Assembly: GCA_011947345.1 (NCBI GenBank)
Contig: JAAVTG010000686.1
Coordinates: forward strand, 1-64,000
Length of the DNA: 64,000 nt
DNA from: Phytophthora quininea
Taxonomy: Eukaryota; Oomycota; Peronosporomycetes; Peronosporales; Peronosporaceae
Direction: 5' to 3'
Position numbers and translations under genes: made by a program. Every line of letters begins with the position of its first letter. Position 1 is the first letter of the stretch. The notes under the pieces are model-generated. The model saw only the letters and a program-made list of their open reading frames with translations, did not search any database and had not been told where the DNA came from. Shown in pieces: positions 31,461 through 44,275 of this stretch.

Positions 31461-34400
31461 CTAGTGTCCACTACGTACCAGCAAACTCGAGCAATGCTCC
31501 TCAACAATCGGATCAAAATCGTCAGGCTTCTTGGGCACTGGGAGATTTTCCCAAAACTCCATTTGGGCGACCATCATAACGTCTGCGTCGCCATCTTCCA
31601 TGGGCTCATCATCTCCTGAGGCTTCTTCGTTGAACTGTAGCGACTTCCGTCGAGAACTTCTCCGCAAGTTGCGTGTGACGGCTACATCCGAGTCGCCACT
31701 ATCAGTGCGAAGGCGCTTTGAGCTTCTTTCCGGTGCTGTGGCTTCAGCAGCTCCACGTTTTGATCCTGACCGACTAGACCGAGACGTACGTGGGCTGCTT
31801 CGAGGTCGCGTTTTGGAACTTGCAACGCCAGGGGACGGCGGTCTTGGCCTTGGCACATCGCTCAGTTTTTCACCTGTCAGATCATGGTAGACCTCTTTCA
31901 TCTGAGCAGTAGGACGTTTCTTCAGCACCACGTCGATGGATGCTTCCATCAGCGGGAGCTTGCAAAGATTCAGCAGACGCTTATGCTGACGGTCTCGCTG
32001 TCGCGTCATTTCTAGCAGCATACGACCGCGCTCGAGGGATCGCCGCAGGTCTAACAGCTGACTCATAATTTCTTGCGTGATCCACGTTTGGCGGTCTTCA
32101 TCGAAAGCGGCGTCAATGGGAGGATGCGCTTCGCAATAAAACTTCCAGTCGGTGCGGTTTGAGCGAGCACAATAGAGCTTCTTCTTGGCAGCACAAATGG
32201 GATGGAATCGGTGGCTGCATTGAGCACAATTTGCCAACATGCCTCCCTTTTTGAAGCAAAGATCACACGTTCCGTCCGCCTTCCGTGTTGCGTTATAGTA
32301 CGCGCACAACATATGATGCCTCTTGACTGTTTTCGCTTTTTGCCACTTGCTGCAGTACACGTGGATCCACTTGTTGGGTACAGGAGCAGTGGACGCTCCA
32401 TTGTTTACATGAAGTGGTGGCTGATTCTTTTGGTGCGACTGAGCAGTTGAGTTCTGCTGTCGCCGCTGCGTGTCCTGATAACGCTCTAGCCAAAGTTGTT
32501 GCCCTCCACCGGGTGCCGCTCGGATCGCATTGGTTACCGCAGTTGACCCTGGAAGCGCTTGCATAGCTGGTGGGCGGGACGTTGCTGGTTGACTTGTTGC
32601 GGATGGATCGATACAAGGCATTAAATAGTCAGTGGTTTTTGCACACACAACACACTGCGGCATCTCCTTCCCACCCGTCTGGGTGCATCGCTCGCAAATC
32701 CAATTGCTTCTAAATATCGAGGTGGACGAACCAATGTCGGAAATGCAGCATTCCGGATGAATGTAGACGTTGCAGTATTGGCATCGTATCATGAACTGCC
32801 TTCGATGCAGCAAGTTTACGTCCGTCAGTTCTTCAACAATTGGTGCGCAATACTCGAAGCAAGCCGAGCACACAGTCATATCGGTCCAATCCATTGCTCG
32901 GGGTCTTTTTCCGCAGCCATTATCTTGCTCTCAGCCGACATGACGGCTTGTACAATCGACCCAGACAGTAATGACGATCCAGAATCCTCTTCTCTCTTCC
33001 CACCCTTACTGAAGCTAAACTTGTTCCGAATAACGAAGAACGAGTCAATCCTGAAATGAGCTCGGCGACGCCGCTGCGCAAGCTGCTCAGACGCAGGATA
33101 GTTGTCTGGCAAGTGGCTTGCACAGAGCATTTGAAACTTTAAGCCAGCCCCGCCACCAGCGTACATGTACCCCTTGTCGCCTAGCGAAGCCGTCATGGGT
33201 AAGCCTTCATACCAAGCGCACAGTGGGTGAAAAGACGTCGTACATCTAGCATGACAACACTGGATTGTGCGACCACAGGCCACTCTGCAATGAACACAAA
33301 GACTACCCAACTCCAATGCTGGAGCTTCCGGATGAACGGCGTTATCAACTGGCTTTTGAGTTGCTTGCTGACTGTTGGAGGCTTGAGCAATGCGAGCTTT
33401 GACCTCGCTCACTGTGTCGACAAACCGAACTTGGTTGTTGTTCCCCACCAAACTGATCTCAGAAAGGTCATAAAGATTGCCGATCCATACTTTGGGGCAC
33501 CACAACGCACAAACAATGTGGACCCACTTACCGTCAACGGTGCGTTTGAACGCGCCGTCACCCAACGAGCACAGCTGGCAAAACACATCGGTCGCTGGGT
33601 CTATTCCTTCTCGTGCGGCACGGCAACGATCACAAATAAACTCACTACTCGGGACCTTTGCCATTCCATAGCAGCGTTGGTGGACTGCTAGCTCGCAGCG
33701 ATCACAGAAAATGATCGGGTTCGTCTCGGGAGACTGCCCGTCAAAGCACACCACACAGGTTCCATCGTCAAGCGAGTCGTCCTCATCTTCCGTCGATCCA
33801 GATTCCTGCTCCTCCATTTCTCGGTCTGGCTCGTCGCGGCTTTCGATCTTGTATCCCGTCATCAAACTCGTGCATAGTCGCTTCCACGACGAGAACTCTT
33901 TATAATACATTTCTGTTGTTTGTGCAGTAACCTGGACCTGCTTCTCCTTGGTCTCTTTAGCTTGCAGCTTTTTTATCACATTCCGAAGCCGATATCGGTT
34001 CTGCTCCATGGTGTCCTTCAAGTGTTCCATAAGCAGGTTGATCGCTGGTGTAAATTCATCCACCGGGAGAATAACCCCAGGAGCGTTTCCAGTGTCCACC
34101 GTAAATTGTAGATCAGCCAGGGAAGGCTCAATCTGGTCGCACATGTCAAGAGAAATGAGAAGCTGGTCGTCCTGAGCCAAAGGGACCTTATTGGTCTGCA
34201 TCTCAAAGCCAATTACTGTGGACATTGCGTCGTGGTTGAAGCTGCTGAAGAAGGCGCCGTCGTCAGCGCTTGTATGGTTTGTGGTAGCGCCGTTCCGTGC
34301 AACCCGCATCGAGTACTTACAGTCCGCGGCAGCGTTGTTGCCGCTCTTAAACAGCACTCGAATGTCTGTTTGCGCGTCTTCTGGCACTGTAGTATATATC

Positions 34401-35909
34401 TGCTCTGTCGATGTGGTGGTGACTGGTTCGGAAGGTGCTGCGGTCGATGTGATTTCTATCATTGGTTGTGAAAGCGAATCGCTAAGACACCGACAGTGGC
34501 TTGACCGCATTAAGAAATCGCATCGGTGCGTTATTTTCTGAAGAGAAAGCGGAGGATTCGGGCCTTCAGGATTTCGTTCCAACCGGAATGTATCTCGACA
34601 GTGAATATCGGTCGGCTGCAGATGCCGCCTTCGCGTCGACTTGACGAGATCTTCCAGCTTCACTCCACACAAACTTTTAAACAATTGCTCCGCACGTTTC
34701 TTCTCGAGAACCTTGCTGCTGAAAAATAAGTCTCCATCAAATTCCAAAAGTACGTCGAGTCCATCGGAGCTCCGCTGTTTTGTCCTGGCCACGAGGCAAA
34801 GAGTACATCGGACAGATCTTCTGCGACTTCCTGGACGCCACCACTGCCAAAAGGACGCGGAGATATCATGCGGTTCTTGCTCGCATACCGACTTTTCGGA
34901 CAGCTGTTCTTCTGGTGGCCCATCATCAGCGTCTCGCGGATCGATTCTCCGCAATCCGGACACTCCCGCATCGGCGTCTTGTTGCGTTTATATTTTCCAT
35001 TCTTTGTGCCGTTCGCAGCGCTTCCATCTCCAGCTTTCTTCCTGCTCCGGTTCTTGCCGTTTTTACTGGGCGATCTCTGGTTGCCTCCTCTGTACGAAAT
35101 CGGCGTCGGGGTCACCCCTGACGCCGCGACTTCCTTCCTCCTCTTCTCGGCATCTTTTCTAGCCATCCAGCCCAGTAGACACGTCGTCTCATGAGCATTT
35201 CTTGCAGCAGGGCTCACTTTACTATTCCCTCCACAAAACCTGCATCTCCCATGGGCCTCAGGGTGGTCCTCGATGTATTTCATCACGTCCGCTCGCTGTC
35301 TCCAGGAATTCTCGACCATTTCGTATCTCTTGGTCGTCACGTCGCTTAAGTGGGTCTTGCAGTGGTACACCTGCTGATTGTCACTGTTGTAACCTGTGAA
35401 GACCAAAGTTGAAGGCGCTCGGAAGGCACAGACAGTATGGAAAGCTTTGGCGCAGCGGCCGCTGACGCACTGGATGCAGCCGCCTCTCAGGCCGCAGAGG
35501 GTACAGCGCAGCGTGCTGCGACTGCGGTCCAATAGAGAGATGTCCACGACCTCGTCCATGGCGCCTGTGAGGTTGTGGAAGAGCTCGGGCACCCAGTTGA
35601 TGCACAGGACGTGGGCCCAGACGTCCTTCTGGTTGGTCAGTCGCAGTGGGCCGCCCACAATGGGGCACACCGCGCAGTGCGGGGCCAGTGGGGGCCTGGG
35701 CGTCTGCTGCATGTACTCGCAGGGCTGGCAGCGCCAGGTCTTGGCGTCGATGTTGCTGACGCTCACTCCGTAGCACTTGATGTGGACGCGCAGGCCGCAG
35801 TCCTCGCAGGTGACCAGGAGGCTGTTGAAGGCGTCCACTTCCATGCAGATGCAGCACGGCGAGGGGAGGGCACGGCCGCGTCCAGCGCGAGCGTCGTCAG
35901 TGTCTCCAT
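31461..35909 (-). CDS. Large chromatin protein with three PHD/extended-PHD cassettes
   Basis: About 1480 residues, probably a nuclear histone-reader scaffold of the JADE/BRPF/AF10 type. The ATG at 35909 starts METLTTLALDAAVPS. Cassette 1 (residues about 17-190): CCICMEVD ... CEDCGLRVHIKCYG, then ePHD CAVC ... WAHVLCINWVPELF ... CTLCGLRGGCIQC ... HTVCAF. A C2H2-like CPDCGESIRETLMMGH and basic linker follow. Cassette 2 (about 715-935): CVVCFDGQ ... CDRCELAVHQRCYG, ePHD CQLC ... WVHIVCALWCPKVW ... CHARCTTSFHPLCAW. Cassette 3 (about 1010-1266): CSACFEYC ... CQYCNVYIHPECC, ePHD CVVC ... WIHVYCSKW ... CAQCSHRFHPICAA. The end is basic/acidic. Frame changes at 35863-35866, about 34784 and 32900-32903 each fit one missing base. 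No methyltransferase, acetyltransferase or bromodomain was seen. Confidence 0.85.
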
Positions 35910-35920
35910 GATCGCCGATT

Positions 35921-35971
35921 GAGGGTTTAACCGATTCGCCGACGAGGATTTAACCGAGGGTTTAACCGATT
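35921..35971. promoter_or_regulatory. Three near-identical GAGGGTTTAACCGA repeats just upstream of the PHD gene
   Basis: GAGGGTTTAACCGATT occurs exactly at 35921-35936 and 35956-35971, with a variant GAGGATTTAACCGAG at 35944-35958 between them. They lie 12-62 bases upstream of the start codon at 35909. They may be binding sites or a minisatellite. Confidence 0.6.
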
Positions 35972-36339
35972 TTCTGGCCACTGGAAGAATTACTGTTATG
36001 GCAGCAGCATATAGAATTAATTACTGTTGTAGCACGTAGTTTAGAGAACTTCTTTCGGATGCACCATTCATTCGGACGGGCGGCAATGATTGCACACCGC
36101 GGGGTGCTTTGTGTAGAGCTTCTATTCGGATGCCTCAAAACGTACCCGAAATGCGGTACGTGCTTGTAAATTCCTAAAGTCATAATCTGACAGCTAAAGG
36201 CTCGAGCGGATGTCGTCGGGAAGGTACCATTCAGGCGGGGCAATGCACAGTTCTTCTCGGTCGTCACTTTCGCCCAGACGAATATCTGGTATCGTTGGTG
36301 CCACTTGTCCATGCTCACCGTGCCGTTAAGCAGGTCTCA

Positions 36340-37292
36340 GAGAGGGAAGTACAGCCTTTCCACGTCGAATCCTGCCGTTGCTACAAGCCCCACAGAGCTG
36401 GAAGGCAGCCGCAATTTCGTCTCTAGTTTTGCTTGCCCTCCACTGTAGCACCCAGTCCGCTACGATCTTGTACCTAAGGACTTTTGGGTTGCCCGCCTGA
36501 GTATGTAGTCTTGGGTCTTGAAGAGCTTGCCATCATACTTGTCTCGGTAGTATGCTAGGAAGCTTCGGTTCACCGTCAGATCGAGTGGCTGGCACAAGTT
36601 GGTAAGGTTAGGAGGTACGAGCAGCACGAACACGTTGTAGCTGCGTAAACGCTGCTCACAAACAGCTTCACGTGCGCCGAGTAGGAGTCAATGATGTATT
36701 AGCTGTCTGGCGATAAAACTGGGTTTCCTTTCCACCGCAAATAATCTTTTCGCATGCCCAAGCAAAATGTCGACACTCCACATGCCCGTGGCATCGATAT
36801 CCACCATGACGCCTGGCGGGCACGCCGGTTCATTCTTCAACTTCGAGAACAGTATGTGCGGTCGCAAGACCTGACCATCACCACTGATCACAAACGTTGT
36901 TGTAGAACGCCTACGACTTGAGCCTCCTTTTTGTGCAGCAGTACCTCTCGTGATATCATTGACCTCAGCTCGGCTTCAAAATAGCGGGGTATCTGATCCA
37001 TATTTATAATGGTGCATGGCTGAATACTCTGTTCTTCGGTGATTCATTGGGCAACGTTGATGAACTTCAGGCAAATGTCTGCTGCGTTATCGGGAAGAGT
37101 CCTTCTCGTGGTTTGCCGCCGTGAAACAAGGTCAAAACGCTTCTCAAAGCGATCTAAATCAGCCATGTGATGCTCGAATCTCTGCACGATTCTGGCGATT
37201 GGCGTCGTCCTCAACGTTGTGGGAGGTGATGGCCTGGAGCTAAATGTATTAAATACAGTGCCAAGGACAAATTTTGTCCTTGACTCGCACAC
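36340..37292 (-). pseudogene. Degenerate DDE (pogo/CENP-B-type) transposase
   Basis: Minus-strand fragments in shifting frames: FVISGDGQVLRPHILF (36890-36840), [16 protein letters not shown] with the second catalytic Asp (about 36690), [19 protein letters not shown] (about 36620), then [18 protein letters not shown]. The upstream part has IVQRFEHHMADLDRF at 37190. This order is that of DDE_1 superfamily transposases. Stops and frame changes throughout; no terminal repeats were found. Confidence 0.65.
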
Positions 37293-40200
37293 TCTTCTTG
37301 TTTCTTTCTACGGCCCATTGGCGAAACTTCTGCTCGAGGGCTTGATGCTGTGCCTTGCGACCTGCTCCTGGCCACCATTTCTTTAGCCTATCCCGAGCTG
37401 TAAGTCCTTACCCAGGGCATAAGCGCTCGCAGGACCCGCCACTAGAATGTAACACCTACGCCACAAAATTTTACCGCTCAATGCAGGATGACCGGGAGGA
37501 CTACACGGAGCCATGGGTTGCCTCGTTGAGGTTACCAACGTAATGCGGAAATCCTCCCATACAACCAAGCCGTTGTCCGAGCGACGTCTGGCAAGGACAT
37601 CAAGTGGAGGAACGACAAGGAAATTGTGCCCCCTCTCCAAGCTGCTCCAGGGTCCCAACATGCAAGGTTACCTAGCTACGAAGGTGGGAAAATACTTATC
37701 AAGGAGATGGCAAAGGCAGTATAGCTAGCGTACAGCGGTGGGCTCAACCAGAAGGCTTGCTTAAATACGACTCTACCTGCAATGGCCCATCCATCTACGT
37801 GGACATCATCTGCCCTGCGGTGCGTTTCAACAGCCAAAATTTGCCCTACTGCATCTGGAAAGGGGCTACTCAGAGCGCCCTTCAAGATCGCGCGACCGAC
37901 CACCGCAATCTCTACACAATGGGAGGTATCCACTTGATGTGGTACATTTCTTTGCACGGCGCCACAAAGAACCACTCCAGAAAGTGGAGCGATCCATCCG
38001 CCGTCCGCTGCTTTTCGCACTGCTTGCAGTTTCCTGCGCTCGCCGGGAAACGTAGATGCGACCGTGCACGGATCCCGCAAGCTCAGGAAAAGGGTAAAGC
38101 GGTAGCAGTTGCTTTCATGGATATGAACAAGGACAAGGGTGACGGCGCTCCTGTATTCGTATCATTGCAGCCAGTTTCTCCCCTGTGTACTCAAACCGTG
38201 CGGACTGATTCCTCGCTGCTGCTGTGGTAGCCGTCAAGATGCCAGGTATGTACTAGTTGAGAGATACATAGTAAAATAGTAGAATAGGGAAGCTCGATGC
38301 TTACAACTTTCAATTCAACCGGAATTACCTAGTGGAAAGATAACGTGTTGAATGAATAGTTGACAATTACAGAATTGAATGACCTCTATAGGTAATTACG
38401 CCTGCGCTTGGGGCAACCCCAGGGCAGACCTTGGTCTGTTTCTTTATCCTTATCAACACTGTCCATTGCAGTCTTAACCTTCTTTCGTAATGTTAGAAAT
38501 CACCTAGTCCCTACACCATTTACTTTAATTACTCATGCTTCGGTACTTTTGTGTCACCAGCGAAGGTAAAATATACACGCGTGCGCATCGTAGACGTTAT
38601 TTGAAAAATTGGGCTTGGATTTACTTTTTAACTCTTTTGTTCAATTAGTACTTTGTCATCTCATTTAACATAAACCTCCAAAACCTGATCCATGATGCGG
38701 GGCCAAGAGCTGTAAAACTCCATGAGATAGCGATATACAACATATCAACAGGGATATTGAAACAACACGTTCATTTTTGGAGGAAAACAAAGCACGTAAA
38801 CCCCACGACGGGACCGCGAGACTTCTTTTGGCACCACCTCACACTAGCAAAATTCCAACGCATACAGATGCATACGCATGGACACACACATGACACAAAC
38901 AATAGGCCGTGTCTGAACAACGTGCCATGAAGAGCTTGGTGCCTCACTTGTGTAGCTTGTCCTTGATATATAGTGTGACATAATCCATCAGCAACCCACA
39001 GTATATCGAATACAGTGTTTGAAGCGTCGTATTGTTCACACAGTTTAAATTGCATCGGGTTGGATATCAATAAATTGATCAAGCTATGGACCAGGACAAT
39101 AAGAATATTGACGTATTCAAACGCTATTGATGTAAACGCACACGACAGTTGGGGTCGTAGAAACTAAGCGTCTCGTTATCGCCTAATGATACGAAAGTAG
39201 ATGCCCCCTTGATAAGATGCTTCCCACTGAGTTAGACATAGGTGACGACAATCAGCTCGGGTGCCTCATGTCACAATGTGCTGGCAGTGTCTGAAGAGAG
39301 AAGAGAGATGGTCGGAGACGGAGGAGCTTGGTTGTGGAGGAGATTGCAAAAGCAAGGGTGAATTAGTTTATAATGGTAACACCACCGCTGGCGCAGAAGC
39401 AGTTGTAATTGGTATGCGTATTTTGGAGTAGGGATGAGGTACAGCGTCTTTCCAACACCCTCTCTCGACGTATGCAATTAATACGACGGGACGAAACTTG
39501 CGAGGATGATGCTACTATCCCACACTTTGCGAGGACGCGCAAGCTCATTGATGCTCACGAGTGGGATGGCTAAGGTCCTGTTGTTATTTCCTCTTCACCA
39601 AGTTCACTGCCAAGTACGTAACTTTGTGGCTCTCTAGTGCCCGACATCTGGTGCACCTTCAGCGATTGTTGTGGTCCTATTGGACCGCTGCTCGGCTCTC
39701 AGGCGCCTGCAATTTCAATGGAGCTGCTGTGGTCACGGATTCGCATTGCCTTTGGCATTGAATATATATATTCTAACATTTTGTTATTCAGATGAAATTA
39801 AGACGTACATCCAGGATTGTATGTCAAAATCAAGAGCTCCATCTGCGAAGATGGCTTCTCGCAAAGCCAATCATATCCCACAAAATTTTGTCACCGGAGG
39901 GAGAGGAACTGGGCAGGCATGTGATCCCACCACAGCGTGTCCTCTGTGTCCCGGCGCTCGCGGTCAGGGACTTGTGGCCAAAACGGTAAGTTGCAAAGTG
40001 AGCGAATTGAGAGCTTACGAAAAATGCAGTCGAGATCGTGTTGGTAGCCCACGAGCCTTGGGGGCGCTTGCACAGCGCCTCCATAGTCGTGTATTTGATT
40101 CCAGATTACCCGCATGCAGTCTCAGGTGTGAGATCACACCTTCGCGCCGTCGGGTGGTTCATCAATGTTGACATGCATCCAGTCCACCAACGGGTGAACA

Positions 40201-40989
40201 ATCTTTGCTGACGTGCACACCTTGCCCAGATGCCCATCATCTGGGGACATCATCTGGCCGTTGCCAGAACACAGCGACATCGTCAACTGTGGCACGCTGA
40301 TCAACCCTGCTATTTTTGCTACCCCCACGTCACGTCTCCCGGTTGCGACGCACACTCGGCCGTCAGCTTCTTGGGTTAGCCCGCCCTATTGGACTGGATG
40401 GTACCGATGCTGTACAAATGCCGGCTGAATACTACTGCGCGAGTTACACAGAGGTGTCGGCGGCGATAGTATGGAACACACAGCCTGGGTGCAGCACCTC
40501 GTGGAGGTATCTTTCTACAGCATCTTGGGACGGCAAGATGATTAAAACGCAGGAGAATCTGGCTAAACCCGATGCTTGTACGGCGTTATCAAACGAATAC
40601 GCTGCCATCGCTCTTGGCTCGGTCCCTTTATGTGACCTTCCTTCTCTTTCCTACTCACCTTTCAAACCCCTAGTCTGATTGCGTTCCACTATAGCTGGCC
40701 TACGATTGTTACCGGCTACGAGTACTGACGAGTAGTACGCAATAACATGCCCAGACACAACTTGTTATACTGCCCTGACTACACTGCACCATGATGGCGT
40801 TGATTACCTTCCTGCACAACACAAAAATAGGCTCAGCACTTTCAAATTAGCAATGTAACCACCAACGTCGGCTCCATGCCACGACAGTATACTAAATGAT
40901 CCTCGAAATTTCACATGGTCCCCACTCCGCTAACAGCGACCCAATTAAGGAGGAGGGGGTCTTTAAGTTTTTTTCTTCTTTTTTTTCAG
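37293..40989. other. Gene-poor region
   Basis: No gene recognised in 3.7 kb. One 157-codon plus-strand frame at 37757-38230 (LKYDSTCNGPSIYVDIICPA) has no family resemblance and overlaps an equally open minus frame. Around 39335-39570 a plus-strand reading with two stops looks coding (VQRLSNTLSRRMQLIRRDET, IPHFARTRKLIDAHEWDG) and is probably a transposon relic. 38240-39330 is AT-rich with nothing identifiable. Confidence 0.5.
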
Positions 40990-41712
40990 CGCCTTGTGTG
41001 TGGGCGTTTCCTTGAATCGAATCGAACAGGAGATCGTTGGCTGCGATGTGTATTGCTATCAAATGACACCGCATGTCTTTCTGGGTTAGGTATACAGTGG
41101 TTATTCGCCCATTCACCGCTTTGGTCTTTTTGTGTCGGCAGGAAATTGACAAACCCCTCCTTCCACAATTCGTGGCAATCCCAACCACTTGTGCACAAAT
41201 TTGATGTCCTTGGATCTTCTCGGTTGGTTTTATACCCAGGCTCGATCACCAAGCTTGAACGTACATCTTTGTTGAGCATTGTTTTCTTAATACCGCGCAC
41301 TGCTCATTTCAAAGATTCCCCTTATTGCACTTGCGGAATTTGCTTAATGCTACCAACAACCGCGTCTGTTACTCCATCTATTTCCCGGCCTCCCCTACCA
41401 CTATCCTTTCATAACAGCTGGTTAGGTCTATTCAAACATCCTTCATGCATCAGGTCGTTCGGAAAAAGCGTGACCGGCGTATACCTTGCCGGAGTTTAGG
41501 CGTACACTTCACAAACAACTTCAGTCGTTCTGTCGCTCTTCCATCATAAATGTCGCGACACAGTCTTTCCAGGTATGGCGGAACCTTTCGACCATCCCGA
41601 TCATATGTGATCTTTGGGGTAAGGGGCTCAATTGGCGAACTTGTAGCATCTCGACTAGCGTCTCAATGATGCGCCCAGTCATCATCTCCGGGGCACCGTC
41701 CACGAGTAGTTC
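40990..41712 (-). pseudogene. Degenerate LTR-retrotransposon integrase
   Basis: VDGAPEMMTGRIIETLVEML then MVERFRHTWKDCVATFM (41703-41530) is the central DDE part of a Ty3/gypsy integrase around the second Asp and catalytic Glu. It continues with VTLFPNDLMHEGCLNRPNQL and, near 41200, CTSGWDCHELWKEGFVNFL, the decayed C-terminal SH3-like region. Many stops. Not related closely to the chromovirus at 1131. No LTRs were found around it. Confidence 0.7.
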
Positions 41713-42179
41713 TCAGAAAACAACATGAAAATAGATCGATCCAAGTTACGTATATTATAGTTTTTCCCATCTGGTATCAACAGCAAAATAGCTTTTCTTA
41801 AAACCATAAAATTGGTCCAAAAGCAAGCGTCAAATTTTAAAGTCACACAGATTTCCGAGACCAGATTCCACCGGTAATCCGGTACAAATCCTTTGCAGTA
41901 TTCCGATCTTCGTTCATCGTAGAAACTTTGACGGCACAGCTGTTCGTCTTACGTGGTAAATTTATTCAAAATGGGCAAGCGTAAATGCAGACACGTTCAT
42001 ACTGCATAGGCTTTCTTAGTGATGGGAACGGCACGTACACTTGGTCAGAGTACACGGAATTCGTCCTGATAGAGCACGGATGTCGTCGCGTTCATTCATA
42101 CTGATGGCTTGGAGATCTTGAACTGAAAAAAATGATGTAATTTAAGCATAGCAAAATCTAAACATCATTGTAACGAGCG
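41713..42179. other. AT-rich spacer between transposon relics
   Basis: No coding potential or repeat recognised. Confidence 0.5.
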
Positions 42180-42480
42180 TCACACAATGTTCATCTGCTT
42201 CAAAGTATAGTCAATCTCTTGGAGAGATCAAACATTCTTCAGCAGCTGATTCATGGCATAAACCCCGCATCCATCTCTTCGATGATCTTCCAAGTTACTT
42301 GCATAAATGGAGCGCTATCAGTTATGACAGAAGTACGCTTCTCTGAAAGAGTATGTGATGCAAAACCAGCGTATATCTGCTATGTACTGAGCTACGTGAA
42401 TGTATCTATCTCTGCGCCGTCAGGAAGAGTGGCATTCATGCCCGCGTTGCCACTTGGAAGTGCTAAATAAAAGGCTGAGA
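42180..42480 (-). pseudogene. hAT-type transposase fragment
   Basis: Reading from 42470 leftwards: MNATLPDGAEIDTFT, then YAGFASHTLSEKRTSVITDS and APFMQVTWKIIEEMD. The VITDSAPFMQVTWKIIEE block resembles the second-Asp region of hAT transposases in oomycetes (VVTDSAP.M..AW.IIE). Three stops. A short isolated relic. Confidence 0.55.
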
Positions 42481-42898
42481 GCGTTATGATCGATGTCCTA
42501 TCTTCTCAGGCCACCTGTGCACAAGCTAGTAAGATGCAAACTGAAAAATATATTCATTGTGCTAGCGCTCATTCTCTTCAGCCTAACTGTTCTGGTGAAC
42601 CTAAAGCGTGCATTCTGGGTTCTTCTGAGTTGGCTTTCGGGTTCGTCGGATTCGTCGGGGTTGTGGCTTCTGGCTACTGGGTTCGGGGTCTCGCTGCCGC
42701 CGTGCAATCGGCGGGGCGACCTGATCATTGCCCTCCCTTTTACGGCGACGTTGGCGCAGCACCGGGGTGTCTCTATGCATTTGCTGATTAACATCATGCT
42801 CGAGTCCCCAACCAAGAAATACTACCTTTGAGTCTTGATTGGCCAGAGGGCTCAAGTCTGCAAGAAAGCGAGCATGTGTGCTTGCAGGGTAGAAGCGC
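42481..42898. other. Spacer; possible low-complexity coding relic
   Basis: A minus frame 42945-42601 is rich in Arg/Gln (DTPVLRQRRRKREG) but has no recognisable domain. Nothing else seen. Confidence 0.35.
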
Positions 42899-43600
42899 TT
42901 GCCGAGTGGGCTGCTATCTGGCCCGCTTCCTGTCCCAGAGGTCATTTGCTCGCTTTACCGCATTCTTCGCGACCGGCTGACACTGGCAAGGCTACCAGAG
43001 GCCTTTCGTTCAGGCAAGAAGCGCGGAAACCTCGATGCTGTTGCGTTCGAGCGGGCTCTCCCCGAGGAGTTGACAGACGTGAATGAAGGTCGCAAGAATA
43101 TGCAAAAGCTCACGAATTTATACGCGTTGAGGGGCATATATAACATAGATAAAACTATATTCTTTTTCCATCTAGAGGTCCCGAGGACACAGCAAAGTGT
43201 CCGGCTACACGACAAATAAACTCGTTTGATTCTCGCCGAAGCAACGAATGCTGAAGGCAGCGACAAACTCCCAATGCCGTTCATAGGAAAATCGAAGAAA
43301 CCCGATACGTTCTACTGTAAGAATATGGCGATCAGCATTGGTATCGAGTGCACAGACAGGAAGAAAGCTTGAATAAACGTTTCATCTTCCTCCGATGGTC
43401 GAATGCTCTTAACCTGCGGATGCGGCTGCAAGGCCGTCACATTGTTATTGCTGGTGGACAATGTTAGTTCCCATACTTAACCTTTGGAGTCGCTCACGCA
43501 TGTTCTCCTCGAGTTCCTGCCAAAGAATACGACTAGTATGCTGCTACCACTCGACCGAGGCATCGTTGTCTAAGTCAAACGCAGATCTAGCATTATCAAA
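42899..43600 (+). pseudogene. Degenerate Tigger/pogo-type DDE transposase
   Basis: Plus-strand pieces: GIYNIDKTIFFFHLEVP (first catalytic Asp), EATNAEGSDKLPMPFIGKSK, TFYCKNMAISIGI, then CKAVTLLLLVDNVSSHT (second Asp) and VLLEFLPKNTTSMLLPLDRG (third). The order and motifs match Tigger-like CENP-B transposases. Stops and frame changes are frequent. It is the opposite strand to the relic at 36340 and more similar to animal/fungal Tigger proteins. Confidence 0.72.
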
Positions 43601-43889
43601 ATTGAAGACAACATTTAGCGATTCTTGAACCGGCAGCCCCCCAAACATCGATTTTTACTGTGATACGGCGGCCGAAGTTGGCGTGGAATAAATTTAAGTG
43701 ATAAGATACCGAAGTATTCAGCCCTACCTTGCTGCTTCCTGACGAAATTTAATTTAGGTTAATATGGTACGTATTTCTGTTTGAAATAGTTAACAAGACT
43801 GAAGAGAGAATTCATAAGTAGTAAGAATTTGCCGGATAAATTATGGAAGCCAACTTAATAAAAATTTGGTTCATGCTTTACCCCCACAA

Positions 43890-44275
43890 TCGAGCCGACA
43901 CAGCGTGAACGAGCTCGTGGACGAAGAGGAGGAGATTCGAGGGAATGTTGTGGGCAAGAAGTCAAAGAAGGTATACTCTTCCGGCATCATCAAATTTGTG
44001 CTATGCAATACGCCAACAAACCCGACGTAGTAGAAGCTCGCCTCAGTGATCTTTTACGTGGGGTCAAGAAACAACGGTGTTGAAAACTCTTTGCGCAAGG
44101 CGCTTCCTGGATGAGAGGTCGAGTCTCCCGCCAATTGATCGCTTAGGAATTACATATGGAGTGCTTGAGTGTTTCCTCATGTCATTACGAAAGAATGATG
44201 AGAAAAGTCCAGATAAATCTGTGTACAGGTATTTACTATCACCATGACTATTTATTAGCTACCCTGGACCGAAAA
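43890..44275 (+). pseudogene. Crypton recombinase relic (third copy in the window)
   Basis: KVYSSGIIKFVLCN (43965) corresponds to the YWRGISRYLSW start of the core-binding domain, and GITYGVLECFLMSLRKND then KSPDKSVYRYLL (44140-44265) aligns with PITYDLHRAEDFEQFLVSLR ... TSVYDSL of the Crypton at 10145. The catalytic half is absent. Two to three stops. Confidence 0.55.

Noticed and set aside
37757..38230. 157-codon plus-strand open frame
   Set aside because: No ATG-supported family match, no flanking gene context, and the opposite strand is equally open; reported only as part of a gene-poor region.
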